Source: an uncultured Saprospiraceae bacterium (lineage in GTDB: Bacteria > Bacteroidota > Bacteroidia > Chitinophagales > Saprospiraceae). From it: a DNA stretch of 12,833 nucleotides. The translations under genes were made by a program, and so were the position numbers. Location: NCBI GenBank assembly GCA_937864255.1, contig CALMIT010000613.1:1-12833 (forward strand), written 5' to 3'. Positions 7,639 through 12,833 of the stretch are shown one piece after another. The first letter of the stretch is position 1. Every line of letters starts with the position of its first letter. The notes under the pieces were generated by a model. It was not told the DNA's origin, searched no databases, and saw only the letters and a list, made by a program, of their open reading frames with translations.

Positions 7639-8538
7639 TCAGTTTGTAATAAATTCGGTGACTTTTTGAATCACAATGGGGTGTTTCATTAGCCTGTAAT
7701 GCCCCAGTCCTTTGGTGATCAAAAGTCGCGAGGTCTGCCATTTTCGGGCTATTTGTTTTGCGTATTCCAGCGGTACCACCTTATCTTTTTCGTCGTGAAT
7801 CATTAGCGTTTCTTTAATTTGCCCGCCTACTTCAATTTGTGGAATGGCGAGTTGCGCAACCGGGCTTTTTGCAATTTTTTCTATTTTCATTTTAAAACGT
7901 GCTCCCGCTTTTGGCGGCATCTTCAAGGTACGAATCGTTTCGTCGAGAATGGCGTCCACGGTTAGCGGCACCGCCAGCATCACCATCTTTTCAAATTCGA
8001 TTTTGTTGTCCAGTTTTCCAGCGGCATATACTGCGGCGATTCCGCCGAAAGAGTGCGTGATGACGCCATAAACGCCACCCACGCGGTTGATCATCGCTTT
8101 TATCGCGCCCGCATAATTTGGCAAATTTGTCCATTTTCCGCCGCTGTCGCCGTGCGCCGGCGCATCAAAAGTTACTACTTTAAAACCATTTTCTACAAGT
8201 CCCGGGACGAACGATCGCAGCGCCGTTCCCCTCGACTCCCAGTCATGTACCAGCAAAACGGTCTGCTCGCCTGCGCCCCACTCGTAAGTTTTGAGCAGAA
8301 GCGGGTCAGATACATTGTGCCGTGCACGCATACGCGGCCGGGTGAAGAAGTAATAAGCTACGTCAGCCGCTTTGTCCGGCGCGATATTTCCCAAAATGCG
8401 AAATATAAACTGGACGGCGGGAAGTATAAACGGTTTTTTAGGTTTTGGATCGCGCGATGTCTCGGCAGCGCCGGTGTGCAGTAGTTCAATATTGGAGGTG
8501 GTTTGCATAAGATAGATTTTTAGACCGATCGGTTTCAT
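7639..8538 (-). CDS. Alpha/beta-fold hydrolase
   Basis: Probable serine hydrolase of 299 aa. The nucleophile elbow is THSFGG with Ser163 (Thr replaces the first Gly of GxSxG). The acid is probably Asp252 in HDEKDKVVP and the base His280 in GLGHYRLM. LLVHDWESRG (95-104) is the oxyanion-loop strand, with HDW in place of the usual HG, and FDAPAHGDSGG follows at 124-134. No signal peptide is evident; residues 38-52 are mildly hydrophobic. The gene lies directly behind a TetR gene: its first ATG overlaps the TetR stop as ATGA (translational coupling). However, a palindromic operator-like site covers codons 2-6, and Met11 at 8508-8506 is an alternative start that would leave this site in the leader. 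Substrate unknown; small-molecule esters or lactones are typical for TetR-linked members. The family is certain, the start is not. Confidence 0.88.
   Translation of the reverse strand: MKPIGLKIYLMQTTSNIELLHTGAAETSRDPKPKKPFILPAVQFIFRILGNIAPDKAADVAYYFFTRPRMRARHNVSDPLLLKTYEWGAGEQTVLLVHDWESRGTALRSFVPGLVENGFKVVTFDAPAHGDSGGKWTNLPNYAGAIKAMINRVGGVYGVITHSFGGIAAVYAAGKLDNKIEFEKMVMLAVPLTVDAILDETIRTLKMPPKAGARFKMKIEKIAKSPVAQLAIPQIEVGGQIKETLMIHDEKDKVVPLEYAKQIARKWQTSRLLITKGLGHYRLMKHPIVIQKVTEFITN
8522..8535. promoter_or_regulatory. Putative TetR operator at the start of the hydrolase gene
   Basis: AGACC-GATC-GGTTT; the inner ACCGATCGGT is a perfect 10-bp palindrome. Read on the other strand, the site in front of the TetR gene (9145-9158) is AGACCGATTGGTTT, 13 of 14 identical. 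With T8521 the left half is TAGACC, as in NemR-type TetR boxes. It covers codons 2-6 of the hydrolase if the overlapping ATG is used, or sits just upstream of Met11. Confidence 0.55.
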
Positions 8539-9125
8539 AATCGAAGCTGCTCGATCATGTTAATAAGGTGTCTTGAAGTGATATTGAAAGGTTCTATTTG
8601 ATTGTAGCTGCGGGCGAGCAAAATGCCGCCTTCCAGCGTGGCGATGAAGAGCGTGGCAAATTCTTCCGAGTCAATCTCGGGTTTTACCTCGCCCTTTTCC
8701 TTACCTTTTTCCAGTGAAATTTTGATTTTGTAACGCCAGAAATCCAGCGCCTCTTTTACTTTTTTTTGCAGAGCGGGGTGGTTGTTGTCGGCTTCGACCG
8801 CCGTATTCATAATCGGGCAACCGCCCTCCACAGGCGGCGTAAATACACGCTCTTTGTAAAAATAAACGACCGCTTTCAGCTTGTCGAGCGTGTGTTCTAT
8901 CAGTTTTGTACGCACCGAAACTTCGCGCCAGACGCTTTCCACCGCATAGTCAAAAGCTGCCTCGGCTATTTTGTCCTTACTTTCAAAATTGCCGTACAAA
9001 CCGCCCTTCGTCAGCCCGGTCGCTTCCATGATGTCGTTCATGGAAGTGCCCGCGATTCCTTTTTGGTTGAAAAGCGCAGCGGCTTTTTCCAAAATCATCC
9101 GGCGCGTTTTTTCTGACTTGGTCAT
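8535..9125 (-). CDS. TetR/AcrR family transcriptional repressor
   Basis: DNA-binding one-component regulator of 196 aa, the usual TetR length. The N-terminal TetR_N helix-turn-helix spans residues 8-55: ILEKAAALFNQKG, then TSMNDIMEATGLTKGGLYGNFESKDKI in two pieces around the turn, with the recognition helix GLTKGGLYGNF. The C-terminal ligand and dimer domain includes GGCPIMNTAVEAD (101-113), a motif of an AcrR/YxaF-like subgroup, with a single conspicuous Cys103 that could act as a redox or electrophile sensor, as the regulatory cysteine does in NemR (inference). The start ATG sits about 8 bases after a probable transcription start. The likely operator (9145-9158) lies between its -33 and -7 boxes, indicating autorepression. 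The hydrolase gene overlaps its stop and is presumably the co-regulated target. Confidence 0.92.
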   Translation of the reverse strand: MTKSEKTRRMILEKAAALFNQKGIAGTSMNDIMEATGLTKGGLYGNFESKDKIAEAAFDYAVESVWREVSVRTKLIEHTLDKLKAVVYFYKERVFTPPVEGGCPIMNTAVEADNNHPALQKKVKEALDFWRYKIKISLEKGKEKGEVKPEIDSEEFATLFIATLEGGILLARSYNQIEPFNITSRHLINMIEQLRL

Positions 9126-9137
9126 TTAATTTTTTTA

Positions 9138-9167
9138 CAAAAATAAACCAATCGGTCTTTTTTAAAA
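9138..9167 (-). promoter_or_regulatory. Promoter of the TetR-hydrolase operon
   Basis: On the minus strand TATTTTTG (9145-9138) fits TAnnTTTG exactly. At the correct 19-base spacing upstream stands TTT (9167-9165) in place of TTG. The predicted start is about 9133, leaving a very short leader before ATG 9125. The palindrome at 9145-9158 fills the spacer, the standard place for a repressor. Confidence 0.5.
9145..9158. promoter_or_regulatory. Putative TetR operator in the TetR promoter
   Basis: AAACC-AATC-GGTCT, an imperfect palindrome with 5-base arms around 4 bases. Its reverse complement AGACCGATTGGTTT differs from the hydrolase-start site at 8522-8535 by one base. It overlaps the last base of the -7 box, so bound repressor would block RNA polymerase. 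The folK gene starts about 100 bases away on the other strand and might also be affected. Confidence 0.6.
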
Positions 9168-9199
9168 ATCTTTTTTGAAAAAACTCGCCGGGAAAGAGA

Positions 9200-9229
9200 T
9201 TCCGCAGCAATCGGCTTTTATTACCTTCG
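9200..9229 (+). promoter_or_regulatory. Candidate promoter of folK
   Basis: TACCTTCG at 9222-9229 matches TAnnTTTG in five of six fixed positions, with TTC at 9200-9202 exactly 19 bases upstream in place of TTG. The transcript would start about 25 bases before the folK ATG. Both boxes carry one mismatch, so this is tentative. Confidence 0.35.
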
Positions 9230-9258
9230 CCTCATCTTGAAAATCAGTTTGACAATTT

Positions 9259-9753
9259 ATGAACGGACTTCACAAGGTTTATCTTCTGACGGGCAGTAAT
9301 ATCGGCGACCGGAAAAAGAACCTGGATTTGGCAAAAGAAAAAATCCGGAAAGCGATAGGCGCAGTCGAAGCGCAGTCAAAAATTTACGAAACGCAGCCCT
9401 GGGGACTTGCCGATCAGGACGATTTTTTGAACCAGGCATTGGAAGTGCGCACGCCGCTCACGCCGCGCGAAGTCTTGAAACAGGCAAAAAAAATTGAGGA
9501 GGAAATGGGGCGCGTCAAATCGGAAAAATGGGTGGCGCGACTGATAGATATTGACCTGATTTTTTTTGACGAAATGGTTTTGCAGGAAGACGGACTGGTG
9601 CTGCCACATCCGCATTTTCACGAGCGGAATTTTGCGCTGGTGCCGGTCATGGAACTTGTACCCGAAATGATGCACCCGGTTTTGCATCAGACGGTGGAAG
9701 ATTTGTATTGGGACTCCAAAGACGATCTGGATGTGAGCGTTTTTGAGGGCTGA
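9259..9753 (+). CDS. folK: 2-amino-4-hydroxy-6-hydroxymethyldihydropteridine pyrophosphokinase (HPPK)
   Basis: Cytoplasmic folate-synthesis enzyme that transfers pyrophosphate from ATP to 6-hydroxymethyl-7,8-dihydropterin, giving the substrate of dihydropteroate synthase. 164 aa, about the length of E. coli FolK. Family motifs: TGSNIGDRKKNL (11-22), YETQPWG (43-49), FLNQALEVRT (56-65), then MGRVKSEKWVARLIDIDLIF (83-102) with the Mg-binding Asp97 and Asp99 and Arg94, and LPHPHFHERNFALVP (115-129). All are intact. The ATG lies two short residues groups before the first beta strand, so the start fits. In many Bacteroidota folK is adjacent or fused to a deoxynucleoside kinase; here that kinase lies about 660 bases downstream with an AT-rich islet between. 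Confidence 0.96.
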   Translation: MNGLHKVYLLTGSNIGDRKKNLDLAKEKIRKAIGAVEAQSKIYETQPWGLADQDDFLNQALEVRTPLTPREVLKQAKKIEEEMGRVKSEKWVARLIDIDLIFFDEMVLQEDGLVLPHPHFHERNFALVPVMELVPEMMHPVLHQTVEDLYWDSKDDLDVSVFEG

Positions 9754-9782
9754 AATGTTTTTATAATTTGTAAAACGATGAA

Positions 9783-9935
9783 ATGAAAACCGAATTAAGT
9801 TTTGAACATGAAAGTACAAGATTACTTCTAGCAAAGCTAGATTTCGAGTTTTTTTTGAAACAAAACATTGAAACTGAAGAGTATAACCAATCTGATATAG
9901 ATGAACTTTATTCGAGTTATCATAAAACAAGTTAA
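9783..9935 (+). CDS. Hypothetical 50-aa protein in AT-rich islet
   Basis: Not recognised. An open frame with ATG at 9783 and TAA at 9933. It is acidic and polar (FEHES near the start; ETEEYNQSDIDELYSSYH near the end) with an amphipathic middle (RLLLAKLDFEFFLKQ). There is no signal peptide or membrane helix. It overlaps the next frame by 35 bases, which suggests a coupled pair, but no family evidence supports it. The hairpin at 9827-9841 lies inside it and may instead belong to a folK terminator, in which case this frame would be chance. Base composition is clearly lower in G+C than folK. Confidence 0.35.
   Translation: MKTELSFEHESTRLLLAKLDFEFFLKQNIETEEYNQSDIDELYSSYHKTS
9827..9841. repeat. 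Hairpin followed by a T run
   Basis: TCTAGC-AAA-GCTAGA, a perfect 6-bp stem with a 3-base loop, then 7 bases and eight T (9849-9856). It could be a weak terminator of folK, but the stem is short and the T run is displaced. It lies inside the 50-aa frame. Confidence 0.3.
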
Positions 9936-10221
9936 ATCTAAAAAGAACAAAAAGCAGTTTAATTACTATGCTGAAGGTCAAGTTAGAAAGATGTTTACTG
10001 GTGGATTCTTGCCTGCTTTATTTGAGTTAGATGAAACTAGGAGACATACAATACATAATTTCCAAGGTATAGGAGACAGTTGGGCTTATTTTGCATATTG
10101 GCAAAAATATCAGAAGCGAAAAGTTTCAAAAGAGAAGGTTTGGGATGTATTAATTAAGACAGGAAGCATCCTTGGAATATTGCTTTCTATTATCAAGCTG
10201 TTTGATTTTCTTAAAAGCTAA
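9901..10221 (+). CDS. Hypothetical protein with C-terminal membrane helix
   Basis: Not recognised; 106 aa. The N-terminal 30 residues are very basic (VKSKKNKKQF), the middle has aromatic and charged residues (LDETRRHTIHNF, DSWAYFAYWQKYQKRK), and the last 20 residues form a hydrophobic helix (SILGILLSIIKLFDFL). This predicts a small tail-anchored or membrane-associated protein with a basic cytoplasmic part. ATG 9901 follows a TAG in the same frame (9898-9900) and overlaps the preceding 50-aa frame by 35 bases; Met31 at 9991 is a possible later start. The composition is AT-rich with AGA and ATA codons unlike folK and the kinase, suggesting recent acquisition. A small toxin or a defence accessory is conceivable but unsupported. 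The coding call itself rests on length, composition and the membrane helix. Confidence 0.55.
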   Translation: MNFIRVIIKQVKSKKNKKQFNYYAEGQVRKMFTGGFLPALFELDETRRHTIHNFQGIGDSWAYFAYWQKYQKRKVSKEKVWDVLIKTGSILGILLSIIKLFDFLKS

Positions 10222-10262
10222 TAAATCAATAAGCAAAGAAGGTTTTACTTAATTTATAGATG

Positions 10263-10292
10263 TATTGAATATAGTTTAATAAAGATTCAATA
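10263..10292. repeat. Inverted repeat, 8-bp arms
   Basis: TATTGAAT (10263-10270) and ATTCAATA (10285-10292) are perfect reverse complements separated by 14 bases. It lies just downstream of the 106-aa gene in very AT-rich sequence. It could be a protein-binding site, a weak hairpin or chance. Confidence 0.35.
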
Positions 10293-10296
10293 TGGT

Positions 10297-10322
10297 AAAG
10301 CCAAGTAAATAAAATGGCTTTT
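10297..10322 (+). terminator. Candidate terminator after the islet
   Basis: AAAGCCA (10297-10303) pairs perfectly with TGGCTTT (10315-10321); the loop is 11 bases and the T run is short (four T to 10322). The stem is only 7 bp, so it is weak, but it is placed between the islet genes and the kinase promoter. Confidence 0.4.
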
Positions 10323-10332
10323 GTCATTCATT

Positions 10333-10362
10333 TTTCCCTAATCAATTAAAAAACTAAGTTTG
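10333..10362 (+). promoter_or_regulatory. Promoter of the deoxynucleoside kinase
   Basis: TAAGTTTG at 10355-10362 fits TAnnTTTG exactly, with TTT (10333-10335) at the 19-base spacing in place of TTG. The leader would be about 48 bases and contains a small GC hairpin (CCGCC 10375-10379, GGCGG 10387-10391) before the TTG start codon. It implies that the kinase and the amylase behind it are transcribed separately from folK. Confidence 0.45.
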
Positions 10363-10415
10363 CAAAAATTGATGCCGCCACTGAACGGCGGGCTAACCGT
10401 TTAATTTTTTGAATT

Positions 10416-11078
10416 TTGTCCAAAAATTTTCCACATACATTTATCGCCATCGAAGGCAATATCGGCGCCGGCAAAACGACTTTTTGCCAGATGCTGGAGC
10501 GCGATTTCGGCTGCAAATTGATTTTGGAGCAGTTTACCGACAACCCCTTTTTGCCGTTTTTTTACGAGCATCCTGAGCGGTATGCTTTTCCCGTCGAATT
10601 GTTTTTTATGACGGAGCGCCACAAGCAATTGCAGGAAATGCTGACCCAGGGCGAGCTTTTTTCGGAGACAATCATCGCCGATTATTTTTTTATAAAGACC
10701 CTGCTTTTTGCAAAAAACAACCTGAAAGACGAGGAATTCAGGCTTTTTCAGCGGCTCTTTCAGGTCTTAAATTCTACTTTTCGCAAGCCCGATTTGCTGG
10801 TTTATCTGCACCGCCCGGTGGACGATTTGATGCGCAATATTCAAAACCGCGGGCGCGAAATGGAAAGCGGCATCCGCCCCGAATACCTCCAACAAATTCA
10901 GCAGGCATATTTCGACTATTTTAAAACGCACTCCAACCTGCCCGTTTTGGTGCTCAACCTTGAATCGGTCAATTTTTGGGAGAAGGAGTCAATTTACCAG
11001 GCGATGATCGGGCTGCTTCGCGAGCATTATGAGCCGGGCGTTCATTTCAGAGAAATCAGTCAATTATCACCGCTTTAA
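10416..11078 (+). CDS. Deoxynucleoside kinase (dAK/dGK type), TTG start
   Basis: Cytoplasmic salvage enzyme that phosphorylates deoxynucleosides with ATP; 220 aa, normal for the bacterial family. The P-loop GNIGAGKTT is at 14-22; Glu38 of LEQF, in the position of the family's catalytic base, is followed by DNPFLPFFYEHPERYAFPVE (42-61), typical of the dAK/dGK branch. ADY at 88-90 stands at the position of the DRS-type motif, and the LID region RGREMESGIRPEYL carries Arg145, Arg147 and Arg154. The start must be TTG 10416: an in-frame TGA lies at 10410-10412, and the first in-frame Met (residue 26) is beyond the P-loop. It is preceded by its own promoter. The amylase gene begins 10 bases after its stop, so the two are probably co-transcribed. 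In related genomes it usually follows folK directly. Which deoxynucleoside is preferred cannot be told. Confidence 0.92.
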   Translation: MSKNFPHTFIAIEGNIGAGKTTFCQMLERDFGCKLILEQFTDNPFLPFFYEHPERYAFPVELFFMTERHKQLQEMLTQGELFSETIIADYFFIKTLLFAKNNLKDEEFRLFQRLFQVLNSTFRKPDLLVYLHRPVDDLMRNIQNRGREMESGIRPEYLQQIQQAYFDYFKTHSNLPVLVLNLESVNFWEKESIYQAMIGLLREHYEPGVHFREISQLSPL

Positions 11079-11088
11079 ACAAACGACC

Positions 11089-12833
11089 ATGAAAATCCGG
11101 TGGCTTGCAACAATTGCCCTTTTTGCTTTTTTTCAATGTAAAAATGCCGCTCCAAAAATCAGCAACATGACCGCGGGCAACGAAGACATTATCGGTTTGG
11201 CGAGTGCTATCCAACTGCTGGGCGTGAAAACCACCGTGCTGCTGGAAGATTATTTTTTGGACGTCTCCAAAATTGATTCCGTGCGACCGCCGCTGAGCCT
11301 GTCGGCTTTGTTGTCGCCGGATAAAAAAGAACTGCAACTCACCATCGAGGGCGACCTGCCCTTTTTTGAAAATCTGTCCATTTTTGCCGGCGCGCTGCGG
11401 TACGATTTTTTGATAAAAGCGCCGCAAAAAATTCCCGTTAAACTGGATTTGGCGGATAAAAATTACCGCTCGGTGCAGGTGAAAGGCGAGATGAACAACT
11501 GGAATCCCGCTGACGGGAAAATGCAAAAAAACGGCGAAAACTGGTCGGTGGAATTTGAACTGATGCCAGGAAACTACCAGTATTTGTTTATCGCCGACGG
11601 CAAAGAAATGCTCGATCCAGCTAATTCATCCACGGCTCCGAACGGCATGGGCGGCACGAATTCGCTCTTGTCGCTGCGCGGCGCCGGGGGCGGCAGTCCG
11701 CCGCTTATTTTTTCAAAAAAAGCAGAAAAAGATAAAGTCATCATCGGCGCGGAAAACCAACCGGCGGCTTTAAAAGTGTATTGGCAAAATCATCTGATTG
11801 AGTCCCGAAAAGTGGCGGAAGATTTTGAAATCGCCCTGCCTGAAATCGCCAAAACGGTCAAAAGAAGTTTTTTGAGAATTTACGGGCAAAATGAATTTGG
11901 CGTCTCCAACGATATTTTGATTCCGCTTGAATTTGGCGCGCCGCTGAATTCGCCGGAGCAGCTTTCGCGCGCCGACAACGAAGCGCAGATTATGTACTTT
12001 GTTTTGGTGGATCGCTTTTTCAACGGCAACCCGCAAAATGACCGCCCGGTCAAGGACGCGCGCGTGCTGCCGATTGCAAATTACCAGGGCGGCGACATCG
12101 CCGGCATCACGCAAAAAATCAAAGAGGGCTATTTTAAGTCTTTGAATATCAATTCGATATGGCTGTCGCCCATCACTCAAAATCCCGACTCGGCTTTTCA
12201 GGAATACCCCGAACCGCGCCGCTGGTACACCGGCTATCACGGTTATTGGCCGGTGCTTTCGTACAAACTTGACGACCGCTTCGGCAGCGATGCGGAAATG
12301 AAAGAACTGGTGAAAACGGCGCACGAAAACGGCATCAATCTTTTGCTCGATTATGTCTGCAACCACGTGCATCAGGATCACCCGATGATAAGAAATCACC
12401 CCGGCTGGGCTACGCAACTCGACCTGCCCGACGGGAGGAAAAACCTGCGTATCTGGGACGAATATCGCCTCACTACCTGGTTTGATACTTTTTTGCCGAC
12501 GCTGGATTTGGAAAATCCGGAGGTGGCTGGCGTGCAGAGCGACTCGGCGATGTATTGGGTGAAATTGTACGGGCTGGACGGCTACCGGCAGGATGCGACC
12601 AAGCACATTCCGGTAGATTTTTGGCGGCTCCTGACGCGAAAATTGAAAACGCAGGTGATGGCGCCGGAAAACCGTAGTTTGTACCAAATCGGAGAGACTT
12701 ACGGCAGCCGCGAACTGATTCAGAGCTACATGGGCAGCGGTACGATGGAAGCGCAATTTGACTTTCCGCTCTATTTTGACGCCCGCGAAGTTTTTGGAAA
12801 ACAGGAGACTTCGTTCAAATTTTTATCGGCTTC
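11089..12833 (+). CDS. Alpha-amylase family (GH13) lipoprotein, 3' end outside window
   Basis: Extracytoplasmic glycoside hydrolase acting on alpha-glucans; 581 codons are visible and the frame is still open at the edge. Residues 1-17 form a lipoprotein signal ending in FFQC, with Cys17 as the lipid anchor. An N-terminal region (about 25-120) is followed by an AMPK/CBM48-like beta domain at about 125-200 (VKGEMNNWNPADG, NYQYLFIADGKE, DPANS), a type that binds starch. The GH13 barrel starts near 300 (IMYFVLVDRFFNG) and shows region I as DYVCNH with Asp421, Asn425 and His426, region II as DGYRQDATKH with nucleophile Asp502, and region III as IGETYG with acid Glu536. Region IV lies beyond the window. 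YWPVLSYKLDDRFGS before region I resembles neopullulanase/cyclomaltodextrinase-like and SusG-like enzymes; the exact specificity is open. The ATG is 10 bases after the kinase stop. The sequence is richer in G+C than the islet before the kinase. Confidence 0.93.
   Translation, partial: MKIRWLATIALFAFFQCKNAAPKISNMTAGNEDIIGLASAIQLLGVKTTVLLEDYFLDVSKIDSVRPPLSLSALLSPDKKELQLTIEGDLPFFENLSIFAGALRYDFLIKAPQKIPVKLDLADKNYRSVQVKGEMNNWNPADGKMQKNGENWSVEFELMPGNYQYLFIADGKEMLDPANSSTAPNGMGGTNSLLSLRGAGGGSPPLIFSKKAEKDKVIIGAENQPAALKVYWQNHLIESRKVAEDFEIALPEIAKTVKRSFLRIYGQNEFGVSNDILIPLEFGAPLNSPEQLSRADNEAQIMYFVLVDRFFNGNPQNDRPVKDARVLPIANYQGGDIAGITQKIKEGYFKSLNINSIWLSPITQNPDSAFQEYPEPRRWYTGYHGYWPVLSYKLDDRFGSDAEMKELVKTAHENGINLLLDYVCNHVHQDHPMIRNHPGWATQLDLPDGRKNLRIWDEYRLTTWFDTFLPTLDLENPEVAGVQSDSAMYWVKLYGLDGYRQDATKHIPVDFWRLLTRKLKTQVMAPENRSLYQIGETYGSRELIQSYMGSGTMEAQFDFPLYFDAREVFGKQETSFKFLSA

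Noticed and set aside
9156..9182. Two copies of TCTTTTTT followed by A runs
   Set aside because: Low-complexity A/T tracts upstream of the TetR promoter; too simple to call a repeat or regulatory element.
11770..12756. 328-aa open frame on the minus strand
   Set aside because: It lies entirely inside the GH13 gene, whose plus-strand frame has clear catalytic motifs. The minus-strand product is Arg/His/Val/Phe-rich with no recognisable domain, as expected of a shadow frame.

Overview
The window most likely comes from a member of the Bacteroidota. Reasons: several promoters fit the TTG-N19-TAnnTTTG pattern of that phylum, start codons lack clear Shine-Dalgarno sequences and instead follow A/T-rich leaders, and the gene families (glycine-rich RRM protein, TolB-propeller/amidohydrolase fusion protein, folK next to a deoxynucleoside kinase, lipoprotein GH13 amylase) are typical of it. 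An environmental Saprospiraceae- or Chitinophagales-like genome would fit, but the class cannot be fixed from this sequence.

Layout. 1-1541 (+): the end of a nos-type cluster, with an ABC ATPase (NosF-like) whose 5' part carries two in-frame stops at the window edge, then a NosY-like permease. A hairpin at 1551-1573 serves this operon and the convergent small RRM RNA-binding protein gene (1620-1961, -). The 1962-2332 gap between divergent genes holds leaders and promoters. 2333-5626 (+): a secreted 1097-aa propeller/amidohydrolase. 5760-7442 (+): a LeuT-like Na+/amino-acid symporter with its own well-formed promoter, followed by an unmarked 49-aa one-helix protein (7487-7636) that looks like its accessory subunit. 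7639-9125 (-): a TetR regulator and an alpha/beta hydrolase in an overlapping operon, with two near-identical palindromes that look like the regulator's operators. 9259-11078 (+): folK and a TTG-initiated deoxynucleoside kinase, separated by an AT-rich islet (about 9754-10370) with two overlapping unrecognised small ORFs. 11089-12833 (+): a lipoprotein alpha-amylase family (GH13) gene, cut by the window edge.

How the genes work together. NosF and NosY would energise maturation of nitrous-oxide reductase, whose gene should lie to the left. The extracytoplasmic amidohydrolase and the symporter could form a release-and-uptake pair, though this rests only on adjacency. The TetR/hydrolase pair looks like a self-regulated unit. 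FolK and the kinase serve folate synthesis and nucleotide salvage. The amylase acts outside the cytoplasm on alpha-glucans. No tRNA, rRNA, CRISPR array, insertion sequence or phage gene was seen. The most unusual parts are the disrupted NosF start, the paired TetR operators, the 49-aa transporter partner and the AT-rich islet.
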